From positions 1 to 45,503 of the forward strand of contig JASJBQ010000056.1 in NCBI GenBank assembly GCA_030066455.1: a stretch of DNA of 45,503 nucleotides. Direction: 5' to 3'. A model generated the notes under the pieces. That model worked only from the letters and a program-made list of their open reading frames with translations. It did no database searches and was not told the DNA's origin. Every line of letters starts with the position of its first letter. Position 1 is the first letter of the stretch. This DNA is from Desulfobacterales bacterium. GTDB taxonomy: Bacteria; Desulfobacterota; Desulfobacteria; Desulfobacterales; UBA5852. The translations under genes and the position numbers were made by a program. Below, piece after piece: positions 8,649 through 16,715 of the stretch.

Positions 8649-9135
8649 TTGAAACCAGGCGAGACGCCGCCTGAATGAAATGAATGCTAATAATTCATTA
8701 GAATTCAATTTGTTTAGGGTTAATATTAAAGAAAATAGTCGATAATCGACGAAAATAAAAGATATCAGTTTTGTCGATAACTGGCGCGGATGCTTGGATA
8801 TCCTTAAAATTCCTACAAAAAATTATGTTGAAAAAATGGTTGTATTTAAGGATAGTTGTGTCGGCATATATTAAATATTATAAATAATTCAATTAGATAT
8901 AAATTGTTCATAACTACCGGGCCAATGGACGGCAAATCCACAGGATCCGGTTTGACTTCACGCTGGCCTTCCCATAAAAGGGGCCCTGTTTTATCAAACA
9001 AGCTTAGTCGTAATCGTAGCTCAATCTCCTATATTGTCATTTTTACTCATTATTTTTGCTAAGTTTTCGTTAGTTTAGGCCCTCTGCGGCCGTTGTGCCG
9101 AGGCGATCGGTCCGGAGGGTGACAGAAAAGAACCT
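8649..9135. other. AT-rich intergenic region between uvrA and the dnaA-like gene, possible origin-like element
   Basis: No credible gene lies here. The segment from about 8680 to 9065 is visibly AT-rich compared with all surrounding DNA, with runs such as TTAATATTAAAGAAAAT and ATATTAAATATTATAAATAA. Imperfect DnaA-box-like words occur: TTATCGACA on the minus strand at 8780-8772 (one mismatch to TTATCCACA), TTATCGACT at 8745-8737, TTATGAACA at 8913-8905 and AAATCCACA at 8934-8942. GTCGAT-A-ATCGAC at 8738-8750 is a perfect inverted repeat. Together with the neighbouring dnaA-like gene this resembles an origin or an autoregulatory region, but no perfect consensus box is present. Confidence 0.45.
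8856..8884 (+). promoter_or_regulatory. Possible promoter upstream of the dnaA-like gene
   Basis: TTGTGT (8856-8861), 17 bases, then TATAAA (8879-8884). In DNA this AT-rich such matches arise easily, and the leader to the ATG at 9136 would be about 245 bases long. Confidence 0.3.
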
Positions 9136-10482
9136 ATGGAGAATCACTGGCAACGCATTAAATCCGCCCTAAAGAAAAGCATTCCCCTGCACAGTTATCG
9201 CATGTGGATCGAGCCCCTGAGGGCCTGCAGGGATGACAGCGGTGCCTTTTGCATCGAATGCCCCAACGCCTTTTCACTGCGCCGCATTCAGGACCATTAC
9301 AGCCGTTTAATCCGTACCGAATTCGAGCAATTGACCGGCCAGACATGCTGTTTTCGTATCGTCGACGAACAAGAGACCGCATCCCCGCAAAAGGACAAGG
9401 TGCTGGCGATCGACCCCCAGCTGGCGCTCCCCGCCATCAACCGGCACACCCCCACCGGTCGCTTCTTGCGTCGGGATTTTACCTTTGACCAGTTTGTGGT
9501 GGGCCGCAACAACGACTTTGCCTACTCGGCTTCACTGTCGCTGGCCTCGAATCGGCAAAGCCCGCAAAACTGCCTGTACTTGCTCGCCAATACCGGTCTG
9601 GGCAAAAGCCATCTGACCCAGGCCATCGGGCATCACATTCTGGACGCCTTTCCGCAGGAGCGCGTCTACTACACCACGGCCGAGGATTTCAGCAATGAAA
9701 TGGTCTCGGCCTTTCGCAATGACAAACTGGAGCATTTCAAGGGGAAGTACCGTGCGCAGTGCGATGTGCTTCTATTGGAGGACGTGCACCATCTGGGGGG
9801 CAAGAATCGTACGCAGCAAGAACTCGCGACCACCTTGGATACCCTGTTTGAATCCGGTAAGAAGATTATATTTTCGAGTTGTTACTGTCCTTCGGACATC
9901 CCCCGGCTGACCGATAAACTGCGGAGCCGGTTCGCTTACGGGCTGATTTCGAACATCGATCCACCCAATTTCGGCACCCGCGTCCGGATTCTCCAGAAAA
10001 AGGCCGGGGGTAAAACGCTCGAGATTTCAAAGGATGTGATCCATTACCTCGCCAGTGAGCTATCGGATGACATCCGCCAGCTGGAAAGCGGTCTGATGCA
10101 AGTTGCCGCCAAATCCTCATTGCTGGGGAGCACCATCGATCTGAAGCTGGCCGAAAGTGTCGTCCGCAACATTGTCCGTCAGCAAAAGACGATCACCATT
10201 AATGTCATTAAGAAAATGGTCTGTCGGCACTATGGTGTCTCGCCGAAGGATCTGGTGTCGCGGTCGCGCAAACAGTCCATTGTCCGCCCACGCCAGGTGG
10301 CGATCTTTCTGTCGCGGCGCTATACGGATGCCCCCCTGCAAACCATCGGCAAGAGCTTCAACCGCTACCACGCCACAGCGCTGCATTCGATCAATGCCAT
10401 CGAAAAGGGGCTACGCGACAGCGCGGCCCTGCGCAAGCAGGTCGACTACATTGCCGCGAAGCTGGAAAAGGGCGACTTCTAG
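9136..10482 (+). CDS. DnaA-like initiator paralogue (full-length, altered nucleotide site)
   Basis: A 448-residue protein with the complete DnaA layout. Domain I is residues 1-75 (WQRIKSALKKSIPLHSYRMW), a short linker follows, an AAA+ domain spans about 112-345 and a C-terminal DNA-binding domain about 355-448. The arginine finger (Arg265 in LRSRF) and sensor II Arg314 are kept. Three hallmarks deviate. Walker A reads ANTGLGKS at 151-158, with its first Gly replaced by Ala. Walker B reads LLLED instead of LLIDD. The box-recognition signature, normally GGRDHTTVLHA, reads NRYHATALHS (409-418) with a shortened loop. The usual neighbours dnaN, recF and gyrB are absent, so it may be a second initiator or a regulator. 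AAAAG just upstream is a weak ribosome site. Confidence 0.85.
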   Translation: MENHWQRIKSALKKSIPLHSYRMWIEPLRACRDDSGAFCIECPNAFSLRRIQDHYSRLIRTEFEQLTGQTCCFRIVDEQETASPQKDKVLAIDPQLALPAINRHTPTGRFLRRDFTFDQFVVGRNNDFAYSASLSLASNRQSPQNCLYLLANTGLGKSHLTQAIGHHILDAFPQERVYYTTAEDFSNEMVSAFRNDKLEHFKGKYRAQCDVLLLEDVHHLGGKNRTQQELATTLDTLFESGKKIIFSSCYCPSDIPRLTDKLRSRFAYGLISNIDPPNFGTRVRILQKKAGGKTLEISKDVIHYLASELSDDIRQLESGLMQVAAKSSLLGSTIDLKLAESVVRNIVRQQKTITINVIKKMVCRHYGVSPKDLVSRSRKQSIVRPRQVAIFLSRRYTDAPLQTIGKSFNRYHATALHSINAIEKGLRDSAALRKQVDYIAAKLEKGDF

Positions 10483-10495
10483 ACAGGTTTCAACG

Positions 10496-10522
10496 GTATC
10501 AAGCCATGATCGCGGCTGATAC
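10496..10522 (+). other. Hairpin after the dnaA-like gene
   Basis: GTATCA-A-GCC (10496-10505) pairs with GGC-TGATAC (10514-10522), leaving one bulged A and an 8-base loop. No T-run follows, so it is at most an mRNA 3' end structure. Confidence 0.4.
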
Positions 10523-10583
10523 GGTAGGGGGTACATCCGGCGGCCGGTCAGCCGTGCTTGCCTCGATCGGCCGGGTTGGGCAA

Positions 10584-10781
10584 TTACTGCATTTTCAGAA
10601 TCACGCCATCCGAACTGATCAGATCTTCCAGCAATTCCATCCGCATATGTTCATCTTTTTCAATCGCACACCTCAAACTCAGGGCGCAATGTTGCCTACA
10701 GATGTTGTTTTCGGCGTTGAAGCTGCCGAAACATCCCAGGAATCGGTCAAGGTCCTGAGGGGCGGTCGTAGAATGAGTCAT
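10584..10781 (-). CDS. Small cysteine-rich protein
   Basis: A 65-residue protein with four Cys spaced as CFGSF-x5-NICRQHCALSLRC, suggesting a bound metal or redox centre. An acidic helical end (EKDEHMRMELLEDLI) follows. The start overlaps the stop of the inositol monophosphatase gene as ATGA, so the two are cotranslated on the minus strand. I recognise the pattern as that of small uncharacterised proteins, not a named family. No signal peptide or membrane helix is seen, so it is probably cytosolic. The cysteines and the overlap make it unlikely to be a chance frame. Confidence 0.65.
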   Translation of the reverse strand: MTHSTTAPQDLDRFLGCFGSFNAENNICRQHCALSLRCAIEKDEHMRMELLEDLISSDGVILKMQ

Positions 10782-11572
10782 TCGGTTTCCTTCAGTTGAA
10801 GCAAATTTAACATGGGGACGTGAATCTTGCCATTGGAGGCGACAATGGCGTTCCCGTTGCGGTCATAGTCACGGCCGTCGAAATCCGTTACCCGGCCACC
10901 GGCCTCGGTGACCATAAGCACGCCGGCCGCCGTATCCCAGGGTTTGAGGTTCTGCTCCCAGAAAGCCTCGAAACGGCCGGCGGCGACATGGCAGAGATCC
11001 AAAGCCGCCGACCCCTTGCGTCGAATCCCCTGGGAGGCGGCCAGACACCGGCGCAGCCGTGACATGGTGGCGGCCATCACTTCTCGATCCCGGATGTTGT
11101 AAGGAAATCCGGTGGCCAACAGGCTGTCGGGCATGGCGCCGATGTGTGAAACGCTCGCCGTTCGGCCGTTCCGCCAGGCGCCACCGCCTTTGCGGGCGAC
11201 GAACAACTCGTTTGCGAACGGATCCAGAACGACACCCAACAGCGTTTCCCCGTCGACAGCGAAGGCGATCGAGACGCAGCAGGATTTGACACCGTGCGCG
11301 AAATTGGTGGTGCCGTCCAGGGGATCCACGATCCAGAGGCGGTCCTGGCGGCCTTGTTCTTGTCCGCGTTCTTCGGCCAGTATCGCATGGTCGTTGAAGC
11401 AGCGCCTGATCGTGGCGACAATCAGCGCTTCGGCCTCACGATCGACCTCGGTAACCAGGTCGATGGCGCCCTTGCGTTCGATCCGGTCGACACGGCCCAG
11501 TTTGGTGCGGATGAGCGTGCCCGCCTGAAACGCCGCAGCCACGGCAACATCCTTTAAGTATACTAAATCCAT
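10778..11572 (-). CDS. suhB: Inositol-1-monophosphatase family protein
   Basis: A 264-residue Mg2+-dependent phosphatase of the IMPase/SuhB family. The first metal motif is AEERGQE (near residue 70), the second is WIVDPLDGTTNFAHG (near 87) and the third is PWDTAAGVLMVTEAGG (near 215), so all metal ligands are present. Family members cleave inositol phosphates or related sugar phosphates; SuhB also joins rRNA antitermination complexes. The ATG at 11572 lacks a Shine-Dalgarno sequence and lies only a few bases after the predicted transcript start, so the mRNA may be nearly leaderless. It is followed by an overlapping gene for a Cys-rich protein. Confidence 0.93.
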   Translation of the reverse strand: MDLVYLKDVAVAAAFQAGTLIRTKLGRVDRIERKGAIDLVTEVDREAEALIVATIRRCFNDHAILAEERGQEQGRQDRLWIVDPLDGTTNFAHGVKSCCVSIAFAVDGETLLGVVLDPFANELFVARKGGGAWRNGRTASVSHIGAMPDSLLATGFPYNIRDREVMAATMSRLRRCLAASQGIRRKGSAALDLCHVAAGRFEAFWEQNLKPWDTAAGVLMVTEAGGRVTDFDGRDYDRNGNAIVASNGKIHVPMLNLLQLKETE

Positions 11573-11583
11573 AAGAAAATGCC

Positions 11584-11611
11584 ATTATATGGGATGGTGT
11601 CGAAAAGTCAA
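11584..11611 (-). promoter_or_regulatory. Promoter of the inositol monophosphatase operon
   Basis: On the minus strand TTGACT (11611-11606), 16 bases, then perfect TATAAT (11589-11584). The -35 overlaps the last codon of hflX. The predicted start near 11577 leaves only about five bases before the ATG. Confidence 0.7.
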
Positions 11612-13278
11612 TCGCAATCGGCGGTGGTTGCTGGGCTTACGGGGGCTGGCCGCTGGGCCAACGACAGCTCCGCGGTCATGCGTTCGATCAACGGGCGTAG
11701 CGAGGGACGGTGGGTGGCCGACACGGGAACGCCATCGAGGGTGCGCGCCAGGCGTGCGCTGGTTGCGGCGTCGATACGATCCTGTTTGTTGAGCACGCGG
11801 ATGGCCATGATATCGTCCAGCCCGAGTTCGTCGAGGATGCGCTCCACCGCCCGAACTTGGGCATCGCGTTGGGGGTTGCTGACGTCGATCACGTGCAGGA
11901 GCAGATCGGCATTTTCCAGCTCTTCCAGGGTCGCGCGAAAGGCGGCCATCAATTCCTTGGGCAGATCGCGGATGAAGCCGACCGTATCCGTGATGATCAC
12001 TTCGAGGTCCTGGGGAAACTTGAGGCGCCGGCTGGATGGGTCGAGCGTGGCAAACAGCCGGTTCTCGACATGCACGTCGCTGCGGGTAAGCGCATTGAGC
12101 AGGGTGGACTTGCCGGCATTGGTGTAGCCGATGATCGATATGACCGGCAGCCGGCGTTTGCTGCGTCGCGCCCGCTGCTGCTTGCGCTGTTTCTGAACAT
12201 GCCGCAAAGCGTTCTCGAGGCGGCCGATGCGCTCGCGCACGCGGCGGCGGTTGATTTCGAGCTTGGTCTCACCGGGCCCGCGACCGCCGATGCCGCCGGT
12301 GAGCCGGGACATGGCCGTGTTCTTGGCCACCAGCCGCGGCAGAAGGTAGTTGAGCTGCGCCAGTTCAACCTGCAATTTGCCCTCCCGGGTGCGGGCCCGC
12401 TGGGCAAAGATATCAAGAATCAACTGGTTGCGATCAATCACCTTCAATTCGATCCGGTCGGTCAGCGAGCGAATCTGGGACGGGTTGAGCTCCTGGTCGA
12501 AGACCAGCAGCGCGATATTCTTTTGCATGGCCGTAATGGCCATGTCCTTGAGCTTACCGGCGCCGAGGACCAGTCGCGGGTCGACCCGCTCGCGCTGCTG
12601 CAGGATGGTGTCGACGACTTCGAGGCCGGCCGATTCGGCCAGTTGGACAAGCTCTTTTAGCGAGGCGCGGGCGCGTCGCCGGGGTGCGGTGGTGACGCTC
12701 ACCAGCAGCGTGCGTTCGCGACCGGCGCGTGATGCGTGTCGCGCCTGCTGCTGGGCCATTTCGTCTTCAAGCGCCTGAATGGTCTCCAGGCAGGGAAAGC
12801 CCGGGTCGTAGGGGTTTTCCGGAGGCAGCTTCTGGTAGGGGGTCTCGCTGGTGTCGCGGGGCAGCAGGTGGGCCGCCCAGAGCTGGTCGGGAGCGCCGCT
12901 GGGTTTGATGGTGATCGCCGCCATCATATCCAAGCGCAGCAGGACCAGGTCGGTGAGATCGTCCTCGCTCAGGTTTTCCGATTTCAGATGGGTATGAATG
13001 CATCGCAGCCCCATGAGCCGCCCGGGGACGGCGCGCAGGTTGCGCGTGTTGGGTATGAGGATTTTGTGGTGATCACCGGCGATCACGTAGTGGATTTTGC
13101 CCCGCCGGTCGACCATCAGCCCGATCTGACGCCGGATGTCGTGTGAGAGCTGACACACCTCGCGGGCCAGTTCGGGCGATATGATCGTTTCCGGCCTTAT
13201 CCGGCGGCGGTAGAGTCTGTCCAGCCGTCTCAGCTGGCTGGTCTTCAATCCTGTGGTATGTCCGTATATTTTTCTCAT
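11608..13278 (-). CDS. hflX: GTPase HflX, long N-terminal form
   Basis: A 556-residue ribosome-associated GTPase that splits stalled or heat-damaged 70S ribosomes. The HflX-specific Gly-rich motif GGIGGRGPGETKLE precedes the G domain. The G domain has G1 GYTNAGKST, G3 DTVGF and G4 NKQD. The first 180 or so residues form an extension that E. coli HflX (about 426 residues) lacks; long forms of this type occur in several phyla. The ATG at 13278 is chosen because the only earlier start, a TTG at 13296, has no ribosome site. It shares direction with dnaB upstream but is separated by about 100 bases. Confidence 0.95.
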   Translation of the reverse strand: MRKIYGHTTGLKTSQLRRLDRLYRRRIRPETIISPELAREVCQLSHDIRRQIGLMVDRRGKIHYVIAGDHHKILIPNTRNLRAVPGRLMGLRCIHTHLKSENLSEDDLTDLVLLRLDMMAAITIKPSGAPDQLWAAHLLPRDTSETPYQKLPPENPYDPGFPCLETIQALEDEMAQQQARHASRAGRERTLLVSVTTAPRRRARASLKELVQLAESAGLEVVDTILQQRERVDPRLVLGAGKLKDMAITAMQKNIALLVFDQELNPSQIRSLTDRIELKVIDRNQLILDIFAQRARTREGKLQVELAQLNYLLPRLVAKNTAMSRLTGGIGGRGPGETKLEINRRRVRERIGRLENALRHVQKQRKQQRARRSKRRLPVISIIGYTNAGKSTLLNALTRSDVHVENRLFATLDPSSRRLKFPQDLEVIITDTVGFIRDLPKELMAAFRATLEELENADLLLHVIDVSNPQRDAQVRAVERILDELGLDDIMAIRVLNKQDRIDAATSARLARTLDGVPVSATHRPSLRPLIERMTAELSLAQRPAPVSPATTADCD

Positions 13279-13377
13279 CGGCCGGTCCGGACTCAAGGGC
13301 GCGGTCTGCGCCGGAAAGCGTTGTCGCCTTGATTGTCGGCAGCATGAACGCCATTTAGGCGCGTGGCTGGTAGTTTT

Positions 13378-14760
13378 TTAAGGAAGGTCAGGCACGAAGT
13401 CGTCTTTGGCAAGGTTTTCAAAACGCGTGTAGGCGTGGATAAAGGCCAGCGGAACGTCGCCGGTGGGGCCGTTGCGATGTTTGGCCACAAGGATTTCGGC
13501 TTTGCCGCGGTTGGGATTGTTTTCTTCCTTGTTGTAGACTTCGTCCCGGTAGATGAAGGTGACCACGTCGGCGTCCTGCTCCAGGGCCCCGCTCTCGCGC
13601 AAGTCGGACAGTTTGGGCCGCTTGTCGGTACGCTCCTCAAGTTTGCGGTTGAGCTGTGATAGGGCCAGCACCGGTAGGTTGAGCTCTTTGGCCAGGCTTT
13701 TGAGCGATCGGGAAATTTCGGAAATCTCCAGGTCGCGGCGTTCTGAATGCGCGTGCCCTTTCATCAATTGCAAATAGTCGATGATGACCAGCCCCAGTTG
13801 TTGATCACTTTTGAGGCGGCGTGCTTTGGCACGGATATTCAGGGCCGATATGTCCGGACTGTCGTCGATGAAGATGGGGGCGTCCGACAAGACGCTGGCG
13901 GCATGGGTCAGGTTGGTCCAATCGTCGTTGCTCAGAAAACCACCGCGCAGCCGGTGGGAATCCACCCGCGCTTCGGCGCAGAGCATTCGCATCGAAAGCT
14001 GCTCCTTGGACATTTCCAGCGAAAAGATGGCCACCGGGGTATGGTGATCCACGGCCGCGTTGCGGGCGATGTTCAGGGCCAAGGCGGTTTTGCCCATGCT
14101 GGGGCGAGCGGCCAGAATGATGAGATCCGACGATTGGAGGCCGGAGGTCAGGTTGTCCAACTGGCTGAACCCGGTGGCCACACCGGTAATCAGGGTGCGG
14201 TTGCCTTGGCGCTCCTCAAGCTGGTCGATATTGGTCTCGATCAGTTCATTCAAGGGATGGAAAGACTTGCGGACCTTGTTTTCCGCGATCTCGAACACGG
14301 ACTGCTCCGCATAGTCGAGCAGTTCATCGATGTCGCCACGATCTTCGAAACACTTCTGAACGATCTGGTTGGACTTGCCGATCAATCGCCGCAGGCAGGC
14401 CTTGTCGTGAACGATCCGCGCGTAGTGAACGGCGTTCGCAGCCACCGGGGCGGTGTCCAGCAGGCGGGCCAAATAGGTGGCGCCGCCGATTTCCTCGAGT
14501 TGCCCGCTTTCCTTGAGCTTGTTGGTCAGGGTGATCAGGTCGACGGGTTCGCTCTGGGCGAACAAGGCGGTCATGGCCGTAAAAATACGCTGATGGGCCG
14601 TGCGATAAAAGTCTTCCGGGGCCAGGACTTCGATGACCTCAAGCAGGGTGGCGTTGTCGATCAGAACGGCGCTGATCAACGATTCTTCGGCTTCGAGGTT
14701 CTGCGGGGGCAGATGCTGAAGCGCGGGATCCGGCCTGGAGGATGTCCGTTGTTCCGCCAT
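13378..14760 (-). CDS. dnaB: Replicative DNA helicase DnaB
   Basis: A 460-residue hexameric helicase that unwinds DNA at the replication fork. The N-terminal DnaG/DnaC-contact domain covers residues about 15-120, opening with PPQNLEAEESLISAVL. The RecA-like domain carries Walker A ARPSMGKTAL (near 220), Walker B LVIIDYLQLM and the arginine-finger region around SQLNRKLEERTDKRP. There is no intein. AAAGG precedes the ATG by eight bases. It follows rpsF-rpsR-rplI in the same direction, a common order, though with a 322-base gap. Confidence 0.97.
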   Translation of the reverse strand: MAEQRTSSRPDPALQHLPPQNLEAEESLISAVLIDNATLLEVIEVLAPEDFYRTAHQRIFTAMTALFAQSEPVDLITLTNKLKESGQLEEIGGATYLARLLDTAPVAANAVHYARIVHDKACLRRLIGKSNQIVQKCFEDRGDIDELLDYAEQSVFEIAENKVRKSFHPLNELIETNIDQLEERQGNRTLITGVATGFSQLDNLTSGLQSSDLIILAARPSMGKTALALNIARNAAVDHHTPVAIFSLEMSKEQLSMRMLCAEARVDSHRLRGGFLSNDDWTNLTHAASVLSDAPIFIDDSPDISALNIRAKARRLKSDQQLGLVIIDYLQLMKGHAHSERRDLEISEISRSLKSLAKELNLPVLALSQLNRKLEERTDKRPKLSDLRESGALEQDADVVTFIYRDEVYNKEENNPNRGKAEILVAKHRNGPTGDVPLAFIHAYTRFENLAKDDFVPDLP

Positions 14761-15082
14761 AGGATAACCTTTTGGGTGTCGTTCGGGCCGGAGGCCCCGA
14801 CCCTTTCATCCGTGCTGACTTCGATAACGGTCGCCGCCCGGCCGCTATGCCGCTCGCCATCGATGCGACGCGCATCCCCATCGCAACCGGGGCGCCTTGG
14901 TGAGGGACTGCGCTGCAGGGCGCGTTCGAACAAAAGGCGTCCGCCCGTGCAACATCGGTTGAAAGGAACGCAAAACGGTACGGCGTTGAATCTCAGAGAT
15001 GGTTGCCAGCGTGATGGATGCCGGACGCCGACGCGGTGAATGTCACCGGCAGCCGGCGTCCGCAAGCCTCGCTTGAATGGCT
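14761..15082. other. Intergenic region between rplI and dnaB
   Basis: I see no credible gene in these 322 bases. The only clear structure is the compound hairpin at 15022-15062; the rest shows no promoter I would defend, although dnaB may start here. Confidence 0.5.
15022..15062 (-). terminator. Compound hairpin after rplI
   Basis: CGGACGCCG (15022-15030) and CGGCGTCCG (15054-15062) form a perfect 9-base stem enclosing a second stem, CGGTGA with TCACCG. It lies about 20 bases past the rplI stop. No T-run follows, so it may be a 3' end structure, not a full intrinsic terminator. Confidence 0.4.
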
Positions 15083-15538
15083 TTAGGCACTGTCTTGCTC
15101 GGGCTCGACATGAACCGTGATCTCGGGTTCGACATCCGCATAGACCCGAATCGGCACGCTGAAGGTGCCCAGCGTTTTGATGGGTTCCTTGAGCAGGACG
15201 ACCCTTTTTTCCACCACGATTTCCTGCTTGGCCAGGGCGTTGATGATGTCGCGCACGGTTACCGAACCGTAGAGCCGATCGGCATCGGCCACCTTGGCCT
15301 TGATGGTGCACGCCACACCTTCCAGGCGCTTGGCCATCTCTTCGGCCAGTGCTTTCTCCTTGGCGATCTGCAGGTCGAATTGGGCTTTCTGCTGCTCCAG
15401 AACACGTCGGTTCTGAGGGGTGGCTTTCACCGCCTTGCCCTGGGGCAGCAAGTAGTTGCGGGCATAGCCATCGGCGACATTGACTTCGGAACCGATGATC
15501 CCGAGCGATTCGATGGTTTCTTTGAGTATGACTTTCAT
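15083..15538 (-). CDS. rplI: 50S ribosomal protein L9
   Basis: A 151-residue ribosomal protein beginning MKVILKETIESLGIIGSEV. The L9 signature GYARNYLLPQGKAVKAT follows near residues 25-41, then the long connecting helix (residues about 43-75) and a C-terminal rRNA-binding domain. L9 bridges 23S rRNA and affects reading-frame maintenance. GGAGG lies upstream of the ATG. It is the last gene of rpsF-rpsR-rplI and starts 20 bases after rpsR. Confidence 0.97.
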   Translation of the reverse strand: MKVILKETIESLGIIGSEVNVADGYARNYLLPQGKAVKATPQNRRVLEQQKAQFDLQIAKEKALAEEMAKRLEGVACTIKAKVADADRLYGSVTVRDIINALAKQEIVVEKRVVLLKEPIKTLGTFSVPIRVYADVEPEITVHVEPEQDSA

Positions 15539-15558
15539 GGTTGCAGCCTCCGAAACGA

Positions 15559-15837
15559 TTAAAGATCCAAGGTCCCCACATAGGGCAGCAAGGCAATCGT
15601 GCGTGCCCTCTTAATGGCCAGGGTCAGCTTGCGCTGATGTTTGGCACACGTACCGGAAATCCGCCGCGGGATGATCTTGCCGCGTTCCGTCGTGAAGTTT
15701 CGGAGGGTTTTGGGTTCCTTGTAGTCAATCGTCAGGCTCTTGTCGGCACAAAACCGGCAGACCTTGCGGCGATGATATACGCGTCTTCTTCTTTTCTTGG
15801 TGTTTCGTCCTCTTCCACGTCCTCGTGCTGGAGCCAT
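15559..15837 (-). CDS. rpsR: 30S ribosomal protein S18, zinc-binding type
   Basis: A 92-residue protein with a strongly basic N-terminus ([17 protein letters not shown]). The conserved core has CRFCADKS near residue 27 and a single later Cys (GTCAKHQ), suggesting a C+ form that may bind zinc. [17 protein letters not shown] and the [10 protein letters not shown] motif are diagnostic of S18. It binds S6 as a dimer on the 30S platform, which explains the coupling to rpsF two bases upstream. Confidence 0.97.
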   Translation of the reverse strand: MAPARGRGRGRNTKKRRRRVYHRRKVCRFCADKSLTIDYKEPKTLRNFTTERGKIIPRRISGTCAKHQRKLTLAIKRARTIALLPYVGTLDL

Positions 15838-15839
15838 GG

Positions 15840-16310
15840 TTACGCCTCCTCCTTCTTGTCGGCAGGTTCGGTGTCATCGGCGCTTGCGGCTGCTTCCGCC
15901 TCGGCCGCCACGGTCTCTTCCGCCGGTGTATCGGCGGCCGGGGCGGCTTCCTTGGTCGCCGCCGGTGCGGCTTCCGCTTCGCTCGCCTGCGACATTTGCT
16001 CCTGAATCGCTTCCATGTCCACTTCGTCTGCCAGGAGGATGGTCATGTATTTCAGGACCCGGTCGTCGATGCGGAACTGGCGCTCCATTTCGTCGACCAG
16101 CTCCCCGGTGCCGCAATAGTCGACCCGGAGATAGTAGCCACGCTTTTTCTTTTTGACCTCGTAGGCCATTTTACGAGCGCCCCACTCGTCGAATTCGACC
16201 ACCAGGCCGCCTTTCTGGGGCACCAGATCCTTGATGCGGTCGAAGACAGGCGTGCGCTGTTCTTCGCCGATATCAGGATCGACAATCACGATGGTTTCAT
16301 ACCTGCGCAT
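15840..16310 (-). CDS. rpsF: 30S ribosomal protein S6 with long acidic tail
   Basis: A 156-residue S6. The ferredoxin-like S6 fold covers residues 1-100 ([18 protein letters not shown] to [13 protein letters not shown]). A tail of about 55 residues follows that is almost only Ala, Glu, Asp and Thr, longer than in E. coli S6, whose own C-terminus is modified by glutamate ligation. The ATG at 16310 is fixed by AAAAGGAGG seven bases upstream; an earlier in-frame codon at 16352 has no such site. It heads the rpsF-rpsR-rplI operon, which has a promoter and leader hairpin upstream. Confidence 0.96.
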   Translation of the reverse strand: MRRYETIVIVDPDIGEEQRTPVFDRIKDLVPQKGGLVVEFDEWGARKMAYEVKKKKRGYYLRVDYCGTGELVDEMERQFRIDDRVLKYMTILLADEVDMEAIQEQMSQASEAEAAPAATKEAAPAADTPAEETVAAEAEAAASADDTEPADKKEEA

Positions 16311-16359
16311 AAAGCCTCCTTTTGGCTGTAAAGCCCCGATTGAACGGAGCAAGGATGCG

Positions 16360-16381
16360 GCCGGCCCGATCGGGAGCCGGC
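16360..16381 (-). promoter_or_regulatory. Leader hairpin before rpsF, candidate S6:S18 autoregulatory site
   Basis: On the minus strand GCCGG, a two-base CT bulge, CCC, a GATC loop, GGG and CCGGC form an 8-bp bulged stem about 50 bases upstream of the rpsF ATG. S6:S18 complexes repress their own mRNA through a bulged leader hairpin in many bacteria. Whether this one carries the required CCG element is not clear. Confidence 0.4.
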
Positions 16382-16396
16382 GATGGGGACCACGAC

Positions 16397-16426
16397 AGGT
16401 TAGGCCGTTTGTTGGCGGGCTGTCAA
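16397..16426 (-). promoter_or_regulatory. Promoter of the rpsF operon
   Basis: On the minus strand a perfect TTGACA (16426-16421), 18 bases, then TAACCT (16402-16397), giving a leader of about 80 bases before rpsF. Confidence 0.55.
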
Positions 16427-16490
16427 ACCGGCGGCATTCGCTCCGGATTCAAGCGTTCGAGCAGCCCCAGGCCCCTGGGTCGGGTCCGGT

Positions 16491-16522
16491 AAAAAAAAGA
16501 GGGCAGTCACGCGGAACTGCCC
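16491..16522 (-). terminator. Rho-independent terminator of tRNA-Lys
   Basis: On the minus strand GGGCAGT and ACTGCCC pair as a 7-bp stem (16522-16516 with 16507-16501) with an 8-base loop. The stem is followed by TCTTTTTTTT. It begins 14 bases past the tRNA 3' end. Confidence 0.92.
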
Positions 16523-16535
16523 CAAGTATCCCTGT

Positions 16536-16612
<77 letters not shown>

Positions 16613-16643
16613 TGAAGGTCCCCGTCGTGAAGACCGACGAAGC

Positions 16644-16672
16644 TGTGTAGCAGCTTTGATCGGGGTTGTCAA
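16644..16672 (-). promoter_or_regulatory. Promoter of tRNA-Lys
   Basis: Perfect TTGACA (16672-16667), 17 bases, then TACACA (16649-16644) on the minus strand. The predicted start lies about 25 bases before the tRNA 5' end. Confidence 0.55.
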
Positions 16673-16715
16673 ACTTTTTCCGATGACCCATTCATGCGGC
16701 TGATCCGCGGCGATA

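Noticed and set aside
13747..15039. A 430-codon plus-strand frame opposite dnaB
   Set aside because: It is antisense to a complete DnaB with all motifs, and its composition is that of a complement shadow.
14761..15082. A gene between rplI and dnaB (for example the DUF2232 gene often found in this cluster)
   Set aside because: No frame of adequate length or hydrophobicity is present. The gap holds only a hairpin.
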